DNA of 32,534 nt from an uncultured Nitrospira sp. (GTDB lineage Bacteria; Nitrospirota; Nitrospiria; Nitrospirales; Nitrospiraceae): contig CABVRV010000039.1 in the NCBI GenBank assembly GCA_902500755.1, positions 1 to 32,534 of the forward strand, given 5' to 3'. A model generated the notes under the pieces. It ran no database searches and was not told the origin of the DNA. It saw nothing but the letters and a program-made list of their open reading frames with translations. Positions within the stretch are counted from its first letter, which is position 1, and each line of letters begins with the position of its first letter. The position numbers and the translations under genes are program-made. Positions 1 through 7,871 of this stretch are shown here, piece after piece.

Positions 1-57
1 ATCCTTGTTCAAGACCTTGCTGAAGCAGGGAAGGAAAGCCTGGGAATGAACGAAGTC

Positions 58-699
58 TTACTTCACTTTCGATAATTCGGCGGGAATTCTGATCTCTTGT
101 CCGTCTTGTAGATTGACGACAAACACCGACGTGGCGTTGGAGTCGAACTGTTCATAGGCAAAGACGGCGGTGAACCTGGATCGAAAGGCCGGGCCGTTGC
201 CTTCGTTCTTTCGTCCCCGTTCAGCTTTACCGATGTCGATTGCCTTGGTGCGTTTTGACTCTTGGTGCAGCTCGATCAAGGCCCCCTCGGCGAAATACTC
301 GTCATCGCCGCACAACTGCACCTCAATCTCCATGTTGGGCATGTCCATCACCTTCTGGATAAACTCCTCGGGCATGCGCACGTCCATCTTTCGCTTCTTC
401 GATTCCGCCGCTTCTTGCCGACCAAACGCTTCCAATCGATACTGCTTCGTGCGCAGAATGGCGCTCGCACCGCAGGGCTCTTTCTCCGGATCGGCGCCCA
501 CACGACTCGCCAAGGACGCTTGCTGCAGGACTTTCCTCACATCTTCCGGAGAATTGGCTTTTTCCATCGGCACTCGACCGGCCTCGAGCGCCTTATGCGC
601 GTCTTCCGACGACAAATTGACCTCGATCGCCCAGGCGGCGCTCAGCCCGATTGTCAGGGTTCCAATCAGTGCCAGTGCGACTTGTTTACGAAGGGTCAT
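58..699 (-). CDS. Hypothetical exported protein
   Basis: This 213-residue protein begins with a basic n-region and a hydrophobic stretch ending in an AWA signal-peptidase I type site near residue 24, so it is probably periplasmic or secreted. The mature part is hydrophilic and rich in charged residues, with only two cysteines (near residues 76 and 130) that could form a disulfide. I recognise no known domain. An upstream in-frame ATG at 717 would add six residues. The start at 699 is preferred because an AGGGAAGG ribosome-binding sequence lies just before it and the signal peptide then begins correctly. The gene stands alone, with its 5' side facing the maf end at 803. The function is unknown; that it is a real gene is supported by the signal peptide and good codon structure. 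Confidence 0.7.
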   Translation of the reverse strand: MTLRKQVALALIGTLTIGLSAAWAIEVNLSSEDAHKALEAGRVPMEKANSPEDVRKVLQQASLASRVGADPEKEPCGASAILRTKQYRLEAFGRQEAAESKKRKMDVRMPEEFIQKVMDMPNMEIEVQLCGDDEYFAEGALIELHQESKRTKAIDIGKAERGRKNEGNGPAFRSRFTAVFAYEQFDSNATSVFVVNLQDGQEIRIPAELSKVK

Positions 700-802
700 A
701 CCTTCCCTCTCGTGCACTGCCGGACAAGCTTGTCCTAAACGCGAGAAACGAAGCGACTGGATGGCATCCGAGTATTCTAGGGGAACAGACTAGCCGTTGC
801 AA

Positions 803-1435
803 TCACACCGCGAAGCGATTCCAATTCGCGTAAGAACGTCGCTGGTACAGCTCTTCGACATGCACGGGAACGGGATACCCGGCTAACCCAAGCAAACGCG
901 CCACGAGCTTGATCGGAAGCCCCACCACGGTCGTATAGTCGCCATCGACGCGATCCACGAGATCCCCGCCAAGCCCCTGAATCGCATAGGCCCCCGCCTT
1001 CCCCAACGATTCTTGCGAGGTAAGATATTGCGTATAGAGGTTTTCACGATCAGGTTTCATTTCTACCTTTGCAGTATCACTCTCGACGAACTCCTTCTCT
1101 CGCTCAGGGCTGCATAGAGCCACAGCAGTATGGACATGGTGTGAGCGGCCGGCCAAGCGTGCGAGCATGGTGCGAGCGTCGTGAAGATCGACTGGTTTCC
1201 CCAAGAGCTGACCGTCGAGATCAATGACCGTGTCGCTGCCAAGCACCAACCCGTCCGGTAATTGGGCCGCTACTGCCCGCGCTTTTTCGAGAGCGAATCG
1301 TCTGACCTGTTCAATGGGCGCCGACTCAGGCATCGGTTGTTCATGGACATTCGACGGGATAACGTGAAAAGACAGGCCCAGCAGTGCCAACAGCTCTTGG
1401 CGACGCGGCGAACTCGATGCCAGAATTAGCTGCAT
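803..1435 (-). CDS. maf: Maf-like nucleoside-triphosphate pyrophosphatase
   Basis: The 210-residue protein has the Maf/HAM1-like hallmarks. The N-terminal strand is followed by SSSPRR (residues 7-12), the substrate-binding loop. A GSDTVI motif holds the catalytic aspartate (about residue 68), and LGKP follows. Later come GKAGAYAIQG and a GDYTTVVGLP segment typical of the YhdE branch (dTTP/UTP or modified-nucleotide pyrophosphatases). Family members hydrolyse non-canonical or selected NTPs to NMP and PPi in the cytoplasm, and overproduction blocks septation in some bacteria. The length fits the family. Its ATG overlaps the 3' end of the upstream dihydrouridine synthase gene by ten bases, so the two are probably translationally coupled in one leftward operon. 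The exact substrate class is an inference. Confidence 0.93.
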   Translation of the reverse strand: MQLILASSSPRRQELLALLGLSFHVIPSNVHEQPMPESAPIEQVRRFALEKARAVAAQLPDGLVLGSDTVIDLDGQLLGKPVDLHDARTMLARLAGRSHHVHTAVALCSPEREKEFVESDTAKVEMKPDRENLYTQYLTSQESLGKAGAYAIQGLGGDLVDRVDGDYTTVVGLPIKLVARLLGLAGYPVPVHVEELYQRRSYANWNRFAV

Positions 1436-2610
1436 CGTGACGCCAAGGGGCTCATGTCATCGGTCGATTCCGCTGGCGGAGACTCCTCCTTCTCTTTCTC
1501 CTGTACCCGCCGCTGGAAGTCCGCGAGCAACTCGTTCAACTCATCGACCGAGGAGACGCGCACCATTTGTGCCCGAAGCGAGGCGGCATGCGGAAAGCCT
1601 TTGCAATACCAGCCCAAATGCTTCCGCATCCGATAAAATTGTTCTTGACCATACAGAGCCTGGAACTGCTGCGCATGGTCCACCAGAATAGCGAAGCGCT
1701 CTTCCTGCGGTACTGCCGGACCGGGATCTGTGGTTTCTCCAATCTTGAGCGATTCATTCGCCAACTGACGCACCTGTTCCTTAGAGCAAAAGAACCACGG
1801 CGCGCCCAGAGCGGCGCGCCCCACTAACACGCCGTCCACGCCTGTCTCGCGGACGCGCGACACGATGTCCGATGGGCGTTGAATATCGCCGTTCCCAAGC
1901 AGTAACGTCCCTGATCTCTTCGCCATCGCGGCTGCGCGCGAGATGGCCGACCAGTCCGCGGACCCTCGATACATCTGCTTGAGCGTCCGTCCATGAAGGG
2001 AGATCACGGTGGGCTGTTCTTTCAACAACTGTTCAAGCCACGCTTCGATCGTGACCTCGTCATACCCAACTCTGGTTTTCACAGAAAGAGGCACCGTGCG
2101 TCGTGAAGTTGGAGTGACGCTGCCGCGCCGGCAATTCAGACGGTGGAACGCGTCGATGCGAGCCTGTTTAAATCCGGCTTGTTGGAGGGTCCGTCCTTGT
2201 GCCCAATCATCGATACCGCGCCTGGCCGCCTGCATGAGAGAGCGAGCCAGTTCGGGGGTGCGGATCAGTCCGGCACCCGATCCGGAGGACGCGACGCTCT
2301 TCGACGGGCAACCCATGTTAATGTCCAGCCCATCAAATCCCAGTTCGCATACGGCCTGTGCCGCCTGGTAGAAAAGATCCGGGTCCTTTCCATAGAGTTG
2401 GGCAACGATCGGACGCTCGACTTCGCTGTAGAGGAGAGTCTCCAGCTGGATCTCAGGCCCACGGCAGACATCATGCACATGAGTAAATTCTGTAAAGGTG
2501 ACATCCGGCTTCCCCCGATTGGCGATCACAGATCGAAAGCAAGCGTCGGTGACACCATCCATAGGCGACAACCCAATGATTGGGCGTGGAAGGTTCAGCC
2601 AGAAATTCAT
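1426..2610 (-). CDS. dus: tRNA-dihydrouridine synthase
   Basis: This FMN-dependent TIM-barrel enzyme reduces uridines in the tRNA D-loop using NAD(P)H. In the 394-residue product the N-terminal LSPMDGVTD matches the FMN-binding start of Dus proteins. NMGCP places the general-acid cysteine at about residue 101, KTRVGYD lies near 178-184, and HGRT near 206-209. A GNGDI strand and a GVLVGRAALG phosphate-binding loop complete the barrel. Between the GAGLIRTPELA helix and KTR there is a basic insertion of roughly 40 residues, not usual for DusA/B/C. A longer reading frame runs upstream to 2733. I chose the ATG at 2610 because homology begins there and it sits one base past the stop of the upstream MNIO-like gene. 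The specific target uridine cannot be assigned. Confidence 0.92.
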   Translation of the reverse strand: MNFWLNLPRPIIGLSPMDGVTDACFRSVIANRGKPDVTFTEFTHVHDVCRGPEIQLETLLYSEVERPIVAQLYGKDPDLFYQAAQAVCELGFDGLDINMGCPSKSVASSGSGAGLIRTPELARSLMQAARRGIDDWAQGRTLQQAGFKQARIDAFHRLNCRRGSVTPTSRRTVPLSVKTRVGYDEVTIEAWLEQLLKEQPTVISLHGRTLKQMYRGSADWSAISRAAAMAKRSGTLLLGNGDIQRPSDIVSRVRETGVDGVLVGRAALGAPWFFCSKEQVRQLANESLKIGETTDPGPAVPQEERFAILVDHAQQFQALYGQEQFYRMRKHLGWYCKGFPHAASLRAQMVRVSSVDELNELLADFQRRVQEKEKEESPPAESTDDMSPLASRCS

Positions 2611-2611
2611 C

Positions 2612-4132
2612 TCACTGCACCTGCGCGACAACGTGTGATTCATTGATTGATCGGTAGGCAAGCCGAAGCTCACCAGCTTCTCGGTCCGCCGTGTTCTGCA
2701 GTTCTGGAGCAACCTCACGTACAAACTCCACAAACCGTTCGACTTTCAGCAAAAAGAAATCATACGCTTCGGAGAGAGGCCGTGGCTCACGAAACCAGAA
2801 GGTGACAAATCCATCGAGAGACCCTCCTGTCTCTTTGAGCCGACGACAGGACTCTACGAACATATCCTCCAACTCACCTCCCCAATGGAGAATCTCATGC
2901 GCAAGATAGCGGGTGCGGTAGCGGTCCAACTCTTCTTCGTATGCGGAGGGTTGTTTCCATTCCGGCCCCACCGGCTCGGCCTTGCCTGTTAGGACACCTA
3001 CATACTGATCGTAGGCATCTCTCAAGTCCTGCCCGGTCCTTGTTGAACTCTGCTTCTCATGAAATGAGCCGGCTTCGATAGTGAGCGCGCTCTTGTCGGC
3101 CATCGGCATACGATTGAACACTGATGCGTAGCGTCGTGAGAACTCGGTGAATTCCTCGACGATCAGTCCAACAGGTTTCGTGTCGACTTCCAACGCGAGA
3201 CCTTTCAGGCTGATGAGCCGTGGATGATTCAGGATCTGATCGAGCATTTCGAACAAGACGGGAGGGATGGGGGCTTCATGCGCATCGATCCATGCAGGAA
3301 GGACGTCTTCGTTCGTGCGGCCTGCGTGGATTGAGAAGTGGGATTCGGTTGAAACATGAATGGCCAGACCTGCAACATGAATTTCTACAACCCGCTCCAT
3401 GGGGAATTCATCGAGAAACGCGCTCACGAATTGTACGAGCGACTGAGTTCGAGAGGTCCTCGAGTAGCGAAAGACCGTCCAGAGATGACCGACATCCAAT
3501 ACCAACCCACAAGACGACTGTTCGCAAACGATTCTAAAAAATGATGGAAGTGATAGGGTCGCGGCAACGAAATAGGTGAGTGGCGGCATTTCCAGCAGCA
3601 CCAACGGCGTGCTGCCATTATCCAGCGCACATTGTTGATCGAGAAGACTTTGGATCTCCCTGATATTCTCGCTCACGATCTCTGCGCTTGACCGAGTGTA
3701 GAGAGGAGGGAGATAGGTTCCGAAGCACTGCCCGGCGAGAACCTTCGTCGCACACTCGTGATTCAGCCAGGGACTCTGCAAGATCGAAAGCTGCTCGAAC
3801 GTTTCTCGGAGGGCTGCTTGAAAAGATCTCGTTTCCATCACCTCAGGTTGGGTGACCCACAACCCTTCTCCATGATAGGCTAGCAACTCGTCGCTAAGAT
3901 CCTTCTTCATGTGCTTCAAAGCCATGGAGGTCGTATGGAAGACCTCCAGATAGCCGAACGAAAGGTGACGTTCCTGGAGAGCTCCCCGCAAGCTCGCGAG
4001 GTCAGGAGCATGGATATCGACGGAAAGGCCTAGTCCGTGCCTAGGAATCGCCTCGAGCCGGCGAAGAAACTCATGATGGAACCACCCTCGAATTGTCATC
4101 CTTCTACCCATTCCATCGATCACAATTTTCAT
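2612..4132 (-). CDS. Diverged DUF692/MNIO-like protein with C-terminal extension
   Basis: The first ~330 residues follow, in order, the motif series of DUF692 multinuclear non-heme iron enzymes: LEVFH (62-66), HGEGLWV (87-93), LNHE (123-126, where typical members have SDHL), LLEMPP (179-184, in place of LENPS), LDVGH (212-216), EIHVAG (250-255), IDAHEAP (282-288) and ALEVD (313-317, in place of IEWD). Most candidate metal ligands (His, Asp, Glu) therefore persist, although several positions are substituted. Characterised members modify cysteine-containing ribosomal peptides. Residues ~350-506 form an additional, mainly helical acidic domain that I do not recognise. No obvious peptide precursor gene is adjacent; the neighbours are dus and maf, with a one-base gap to dus. 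ATGs at codons 8 and 12 are alternative starts. The family call is an inference from motif order. Confidence 0.68.
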   Translation of the reverse strand: MKIVIDGMGRRMTIRGWFHHEFLRRLEAIPRHGLGLSVDIHAPDLASLRGALQERHLSFGYLEVFHTTSMALKHMKKDLSDELLAYHGEGLWVTQPEVMETRSFQAALRETFEQLSILQSPWLNHECATKVLAGQCFGTYLPPLYTRSSAEIVSENIREIQSLLDQQCALDNGSTPLVLLEMPPLTYFVAATLSLPSFFRIVCEQSSCGLVLDVGHLWTVFRYSRTSRTQSLVQFVSAFLDEFPMERVVEIHVAGLAIHVSTESHFSIHAGRTNEDVLPAWIDAHEAPIPPVLFEMLDQILNHPRLISLKGLALEVDTKPVGLIVEEFTEFSRRYASVFNRMPMADKSALTIEAGSFHEKQSSTRTGQDLRDAYDQYVGVLTGKAEPVGPEWKQPSAYEEELDRYRTRYLAHEILHWGGELEDMFVESCRRLKETGGSLDGFVTFWFREPRPLSEAYDFFLLKVERFVEFVREVAPELQNTADREAGELRLAYRSINESHVVAQVQ

Positions 4133-4267
4133 CTAGTGTATGTCGTAAAACCATTGAATGACAAGCCTTTCCCCCCTCCGTGGGCTCAGCAGACCTTCTG
4201 CTATACTTGGCATACGTTGCGACGGCCAGGGGAACAAATTACTGGTGAAAAAGGACCTGGCTGAGGA

Positions 4268-5044
4268 ATGTCGCACAAGGACGGTCAACAGCAAAAAGAG
4301 CCAGAACAACAGGTCACTCTGGTAGCACACATGATGACACCCGGCGTCGTTCAGATTCCTGGAGATGTATCCGTCACCGAAGCGGCGTCTCTCTTAGAGC
4401 GCGAGCGGATGCCCTGTCTTCTCGTCAAAGACTCAGAGTCTCGTTTCGGACTCATGACACCGACTGACATTGTCAAAAAAGTGGTCGCCCAGGGGCTTGA
4501 ACCGGATGATATTGAAGTCCGCACGATCATGACACAGCCAGTCCAATTTATCGAATACGACCGAGCTGTGGAGGACGCGTCGACCCTCATGATGTCAACT
4601 GGGATGCCGATCCTGATCGTCACCAAACAAGATCAGCCGGTCGGAGTCCTGACGGCACGAGACCTCGTACTATCGCCGAAGCGGTGCGTGACGAGCATGG
4701 TCGCAACTATCAGCATCATGGATGGGGAGTCGGTGGGTGCTGAACATCAGGTGACCATTACCCAACTCAGTCATGCCGGTGCTTCGGTGAAGTCTCCAGC
4801 CTTCCTCCTGTCCGGGACAAAAGTGATACTGAGTTTTTCCCTTTCAGAAGCAATGAGTCCGTTGACGATACGAGGGACGGTCCTGAGTAATGCCCTGGTC
4901 GAGCAGGTCTCAGGCGCAACCCGCGTTGCCATCTCCACGCCTCCTGGGATCGAGATCCAATTTACGGATCTCTCTCCGGCCGATCAGTCACGAATCAAAG
5001 CGTGGGTGCTGGCCAATCTTCCTAAGTCGTTCGACCCATCTTAA
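4268..5044 (+). CDS. Tandem CBS-domain protein with PilZ-like C-terminus
   Basis: The 258-residue protein opens with two CBS repeats (about residues 17-75 and 82-135). These are recognisable from MMTPGVVQIP...PCLLVKD...GLMTPTDIV and IMTQPVQFI...PILIVTK...GVLTARDLV. CBS pairs usually bind adenine nucleotides and act as allosteric sensors. The remaining ~110 residues resemble a PilZ-type beta-barrel: short strands, an internal LSHAGASVKS turn, and IEIQFTDLSPADQSRIKAWV near the end. PilZ domains often bind cyclic di-GMP, but I cannot see a clear RxxxR motif, so ligand binding is uncertain. An AAAGGA sequence precedes the ATG at a plausible distance. The gene is divergent from the MNIO operon and lies just upstream of the LOG-family gene on the same strand. 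It is probably a cytoplasmic regulator. Confidence 0.8.
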   Translation: MSHKDGQQQKEPEQQVTLVAHMMTPGVVQIPGDVSVTEAASLLERERMPCLLVKDSESRFGLMTPTDIVKKVVAQGLEPDDIEVRTIMTQPVQFIEYDRAVEDASTLMMSTGMPILIVTKQDQPVGVLTARDLVLSPKRCVTSMVATISIMDGESVGAEHQVTITQLSHAGASVKSPAFLLSGTKVILSFSLSEAMSPLTIRGTVLSNALVEQVSGATRVAISTPPGIEIQFTDLSPADQSRIKAWVLANLPKSFDPS

Positions 5045-5121
5045 ATTGGTCTAGATCGTCGCAATCTTTGACCAACCACCGTTCCGCTGGTACAATTTCC
5101 TCACTCAACACAAGGACACCC

Positions 5122-6177
5122 ATGTATACAACCGGAAAATCATCACAGAACCGCTCTCGCCCCGTCTTGTCACGCGACGAGATTCTTCATCAAATCAGCA
5201 CGCTTCTGAATAGTCCGGAAGATGACTTGCATGCAGCACTCATGCGAGAGCTTCTGATGGGGTTGTTGAAACTCAACGACGCACACCTAGACCTCCTGGA
5301 TATAAAAATCGTCAATCGGGCCGTCAAAGAGCTGCGTCATGCTTTTGGGGTGTTTCATGGCTATCGTGATCGTCAGAAGGTCAGCATCTTTGGCTCGGCA
5401 CGGACGCCATCCGACGATCCCAATTATCAATTGGCCCACCAATTCGCCCACGCCATTGTGCAAGAAGGATTCATGGTCATCACCGGAGGGGCGGATGGGA
5501 TCATGCGCGCCGCTCAAGAAGGTGCAGGGCGGGAGAACAGCTTCGGCGTCAATATCATGTTGCCGTTTGAACAAGGGCCGAACTCAACGATCGCCGATGA
5601 CGAGAAACTGATCACCTTCAAATATTTTTTCACGCGAAAGCTGATGTTCCAAAAGGAAGCGAACGCCATTGCGCTCTTTCCGGGTGGCTTCGGCACACAC
5701 GACGAAGGCTTTGAGATCCTCACCTTGGCCCAGACCGGAAAGAGTGACCCTCAGCCCATCATTTGCCTTCAAGCTCCTGGTTGCGACTACTGGAATGACT
5801 GGTCGTCGTTCGTGGTACGACAACTGCTCACGAGAAAATTGATCAATGAAGAAGACATGAATCTTTTTGTCGTCGTTGATTCTGCGGAAGCGGCGGTCAG
5901 CCACATCCTCCGATTCTATCGCCGATATCACTCTATCCGGTTTGTAGGGCGACAGCTCGCCATGCGACTCAGACAAACCATCTCTTCCGAGCAACTTGAG
6001 CAGATCCGAGAGCGATTCACGGATCTTCTTTCTGACGGCACATTCGAACTCCGTGGCCCTCTCGAGGAAGAGCTCGATGAACCGGCGTTGCGCGATCTGC
6101 CGAGGCTCGCGTTCAACTTCAACCGACGCAGTGCCGGCCGACTTCGCCAATTGATTAGCCACCTAAACGGGCTGTAA
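5122..6177 (+). CDS. LOG family (TIGR00730-like) Rossmann-fold protein
   Basis: This 351-residue protein has the LOG core. A strand and turn SIFGSART (about 88-95) is followed by VITGGADGIMRAAQEGA and the signature PGGFGTHDE (about 187-195), which carries the catalytic-type glutamate. Family members include phosphoribohydrolases that cleave cytokinin-type or purine nucleotide 5'-monophosphates; many were once mislabelled lysine decarboxylases. The protein is longer than the classic ~190-residue LOG. It has an ~85-residue N-terminal helical segment and a C-terminal extension of ~110 residues, like the larger PpnN-type relatives. A TTG at 5068 would give a longer form. The ATG at 5122 is preferred because AAGGA lies at good spacing before it. 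It follows the CBS-PilZ gene by 77 bp. The substrate is not predictable. Confidence 0.85.
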   Translation: MYTTGKSSQNRSRPVLSRDEILHQISTLLNSPEDDLHAALMRELLMGLLKLNDAHLDLLDIKIVNRAVKELRHAFGVFHGYRDRQKVSIFGSARTPSDDPNYQLAHQFAHAIVQEGFMVITGGADGIMRAAQEGAGRENSFGVNIMLPFEQGPNSTIADDEKLITFKYFFTRKLMFQKEANAIALFPGGFGTHDEGFEILTLAQTGKSDPQPIICLQAPGCDYWNDWSSFVVRQLLTRKLINEEDMNLFVVVDSAEAAVSHILRFYRRYHSIRFVGRQLAMRLRQTISSEQLEQIRERFTDLLSDGTFELRGPLEEELDEPALRDLPRLAFNFNRRSAGRLRQLISHLNGL

Positions 6178-6225
6178 TCGTCCCACTTCCCGGCATAGAC
6201 CAGAAAGATACCTTTTCGTCACGAC

Positions 6226-7125
6226 ATGGGCATGGTATCCTCTCCCATTGTTATGGATACTGTCTCGTCTGCTCCGCCATTTCACGGCTCTCCCGACATT
6301 ATCCTCTACCATGCGGACTGTTCCGATGGGTTTGGAGCCGCCTGGGCTCTCTGGAGGAAATTCCCGAGCGCCAGCTTTGTGCCCGTCAAACATGGACAGC
6401 CTCCTCCACCTAACCTCAAAGATCGACGAGTTGTCATTGTCGACTTCAGCTATGGTCGACCAATTCTGGAAGCCATGGCCTGCGAAACCAAGGAACTCTT
6501 GATTCTGGATCACCATATCACGGCAGAGAGAACGCTGGAGGGCTTTCCCAACGCCTACTTCGATCAAACCAAGTCCGGTGCGGTGCTGGGTTGGGAGTGG
6601 GCACATGGTACTGCCGCGCCATGGCTGCTTCAATACATTCAAGACAAGGATCTCTGGACGTGGACCTTACCAGGAAGTCGGGAAATCAATGCAGCTCTGG
6701 CCTCCTATCCGTTCGATTTCACTGTGTGGGACCGCTTTACACAAGCCTCGCTCGAACAAGAGGGCCGGGCCATCTTACGCTATGAACAAGAGCTGGTCGG
6801 CAAGCTCGCGGCACAGGCCGCAATGGTGGAATTCCAAGGCATCGTCGTTCCCTCTGTGCAAAGCGCGATCCTGACCAGCCAGATCGGCGAACGGCTCTCA
6901 CCACATCACCCGTTTTGCATGATATGGCATGATCGGGATGGTCGTCGCTATTTCAGCATGCGCTCCCGTGCCGATGGAACAGATGTCGGTGCCATCGCCG
7001 CCTCGTTCGGCGGGGGAGGTCATACCCACGCCGCGGGGTTTTCTGTTCCTCTGCAGAACGATGGAACCCTACCAACTGACCCCAGACTGCCACGTTTGAT
7101 TATTGATCGTCGCCTCATTCCCTAG
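6226..7125 (+). CDS. DHH-family phosphoesterase
   Basis: The motifs HADCSDG (about 29-35), VDFSY (72-76) and LDHH (94-97) match motifs I-III of the DHH phosphoesterase superfamily, which bind two Mn/Mg ions. A glycine-rich GGGGHTHAAGF near residue 270 marks the C-terminal DHHA1 substrate-binding domain. The 299-residue length fits stand-alone DHH-DHHA1 proteins acting on short oligonucleotides, 3'-phosphoadenosine phosphate or cyclic dinucleotides. The HADCSDGFGAAWA variant is typical of a subgroup annotated only as DHH phosphohydrolases, so the substrate stays open. Several in-frame ATGs (6226, 6232, 6253) could start it and none has a clear ribosome-binding site. It is followed after 12 bp by the rhomboid gene, suggesting co-transcription. 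Confidence 0.85.
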   Translation: MGMVSSPIVMDTVSSAPPFHGSPDIILYHADCSDGFGAAWALWRKFPSASFVPVKHGQPPPPNLKDRRVVIVDFSYGRPILEAMACETKELLILDHHITAERTLEGFPNAYFDQTKSGAVLGWEWAHGTAAPWLLQYIQDKDLWTWTLPGSREINAALASYPFDFTVWDRFTQASLEQEGRAILRYEQELVGKLAAQAAMVEFQGIVVPSVQSAILTSQIGERLSPHHPFCMIWHDRDGRRYFSMRSRADGTDVGAIAASFGGGGHTHAAGFSVPLQNDGTLPTDPRLPRLIIDRRLIP

Positions 7126-7137
7126 CCTGGAACCATC

Positions 7138-7842
7138 GTGATTCCACTTCACGACGATAACCCCACAAAAATTACTCCGGTCGTTACCATGACTTTCATC
7201 GCCATCTGCGTCGCCGTGTTTCTGTACCAAGTCAATCTTCCCCGGGGACCGGGCGAACTCTTCGCGTTCCAATACGGTGCGATTCCTTCCGTCATCTTCG
7301 GCCAGGCCTCACTTCCGGACGAAGCCAGGGTCGCGTTTCCCGCCACCCTTACGCTCATAACAAGCATGTTTCTTCACGGAGGATGGATGCATCTGTTAGG
7401 AAACATGCTCTATCTCTGGATTTTCGGGAATAACATCGAAGATGTGATGGGTCATGCAAAATTCGTCGTCTTTTATGTTCTCTCCGGCATCCTCGCCGCA
7501 CTCAGTCATGCACTCACCGATCCTTCCTCCCACATTCCCATGGTCGGAGCCAGTGGAGCCATCTCCGCAGTGTTAGGCGCCTATCTGTTGCTATTTCCAC
7601 GGGCTCACGTACTGGTCTTCTTACCCGGACTTGGAATGACACGAGTCCCGGCTGGAATTGTCCTTGGGATGTGGTTCATTACTCAACTGATCAGCGGAGG
7701 GATGAGTGTCGGCGCCACTGGAGGGGGCGTTGCCTTCTTTGCTCACATCGGAGGGTTTATTGCAGGTATGGTTCTGATTGGGTTCTTCAAGCGGAGAGAC
7801 GTAAGATTTTTTGCTCCATCTCGATCAACGTGGCATGACTAA
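7138..7842 (+). CDS. Rhomboid family intramembrane serine protease
   Basis: This 234-residue polytopic membrane protein has about six hydrophobic segments. The active site is visible: GASGAIS holds the nucleophilic serine at about residue 139, and FFAHIGGF provides the catalytic histidine at about residue 203. The HGGWMHLLGNMLYLWIFG segment (about 80-97) is the conserved L1-loop/TM2 region of rhomboids. Rhomboids cut transmembrane substrates within the lipid bilayer. The start is a GTG, 12 bp after the DHH gene stop, so the two probably form an operon. The C-terminus is short and basic, with no extra domain. It is convergent with the sensor-kinase gene, leaving only 29 bp between the stops. 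The natural substrate is unknown. Confidence 0.93.
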   Translation: MIPLHDDNPTKITPVVTMTFIAICVAVFLYQVNLPRGPGELFAFQYGAIPSVIFGQASLPDEARVAFPATLTLITSMFLHGGWMHLLGNMLYLWIFGNNIEDVMGHAKFVVFYVLSGILAALSHALTDPSSHIPMVGASGAISAVLGAYLLLFPRAHVLVFLPGLGMTRVPAGIVLGMWFITQLISGGMSVGATGGGVAFFAHIGGFIAGMVLIGFFKRRDVRFFAPSRSTWHD

Positions 7843-7871
7843 CGCTGAGTGCTCCGTTCCGTCCACGCCGC

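Noticed and set aside
170-793. Plus-strand frame of 207 codons over the first exported protein
   Set aside because: The minus-strand gene has a signal peptide and ribosome-binding site; the plus frame has neither and is Ser/Arg/Cys-rich like antisense translations.
1426-2733. Longer dus product starting at 2733
   Set aside because: The added 41 residues overlap the upstream gene and lack similarity; the ATG at 2610 sits at the start of the conserved core.
5584-6162. Minus-strand frame of 192 codons inside the LOG-family gene
   Set aside because: Entirely antisense to a gene with a clear catalytic motif; composition reflects the opposite strand.
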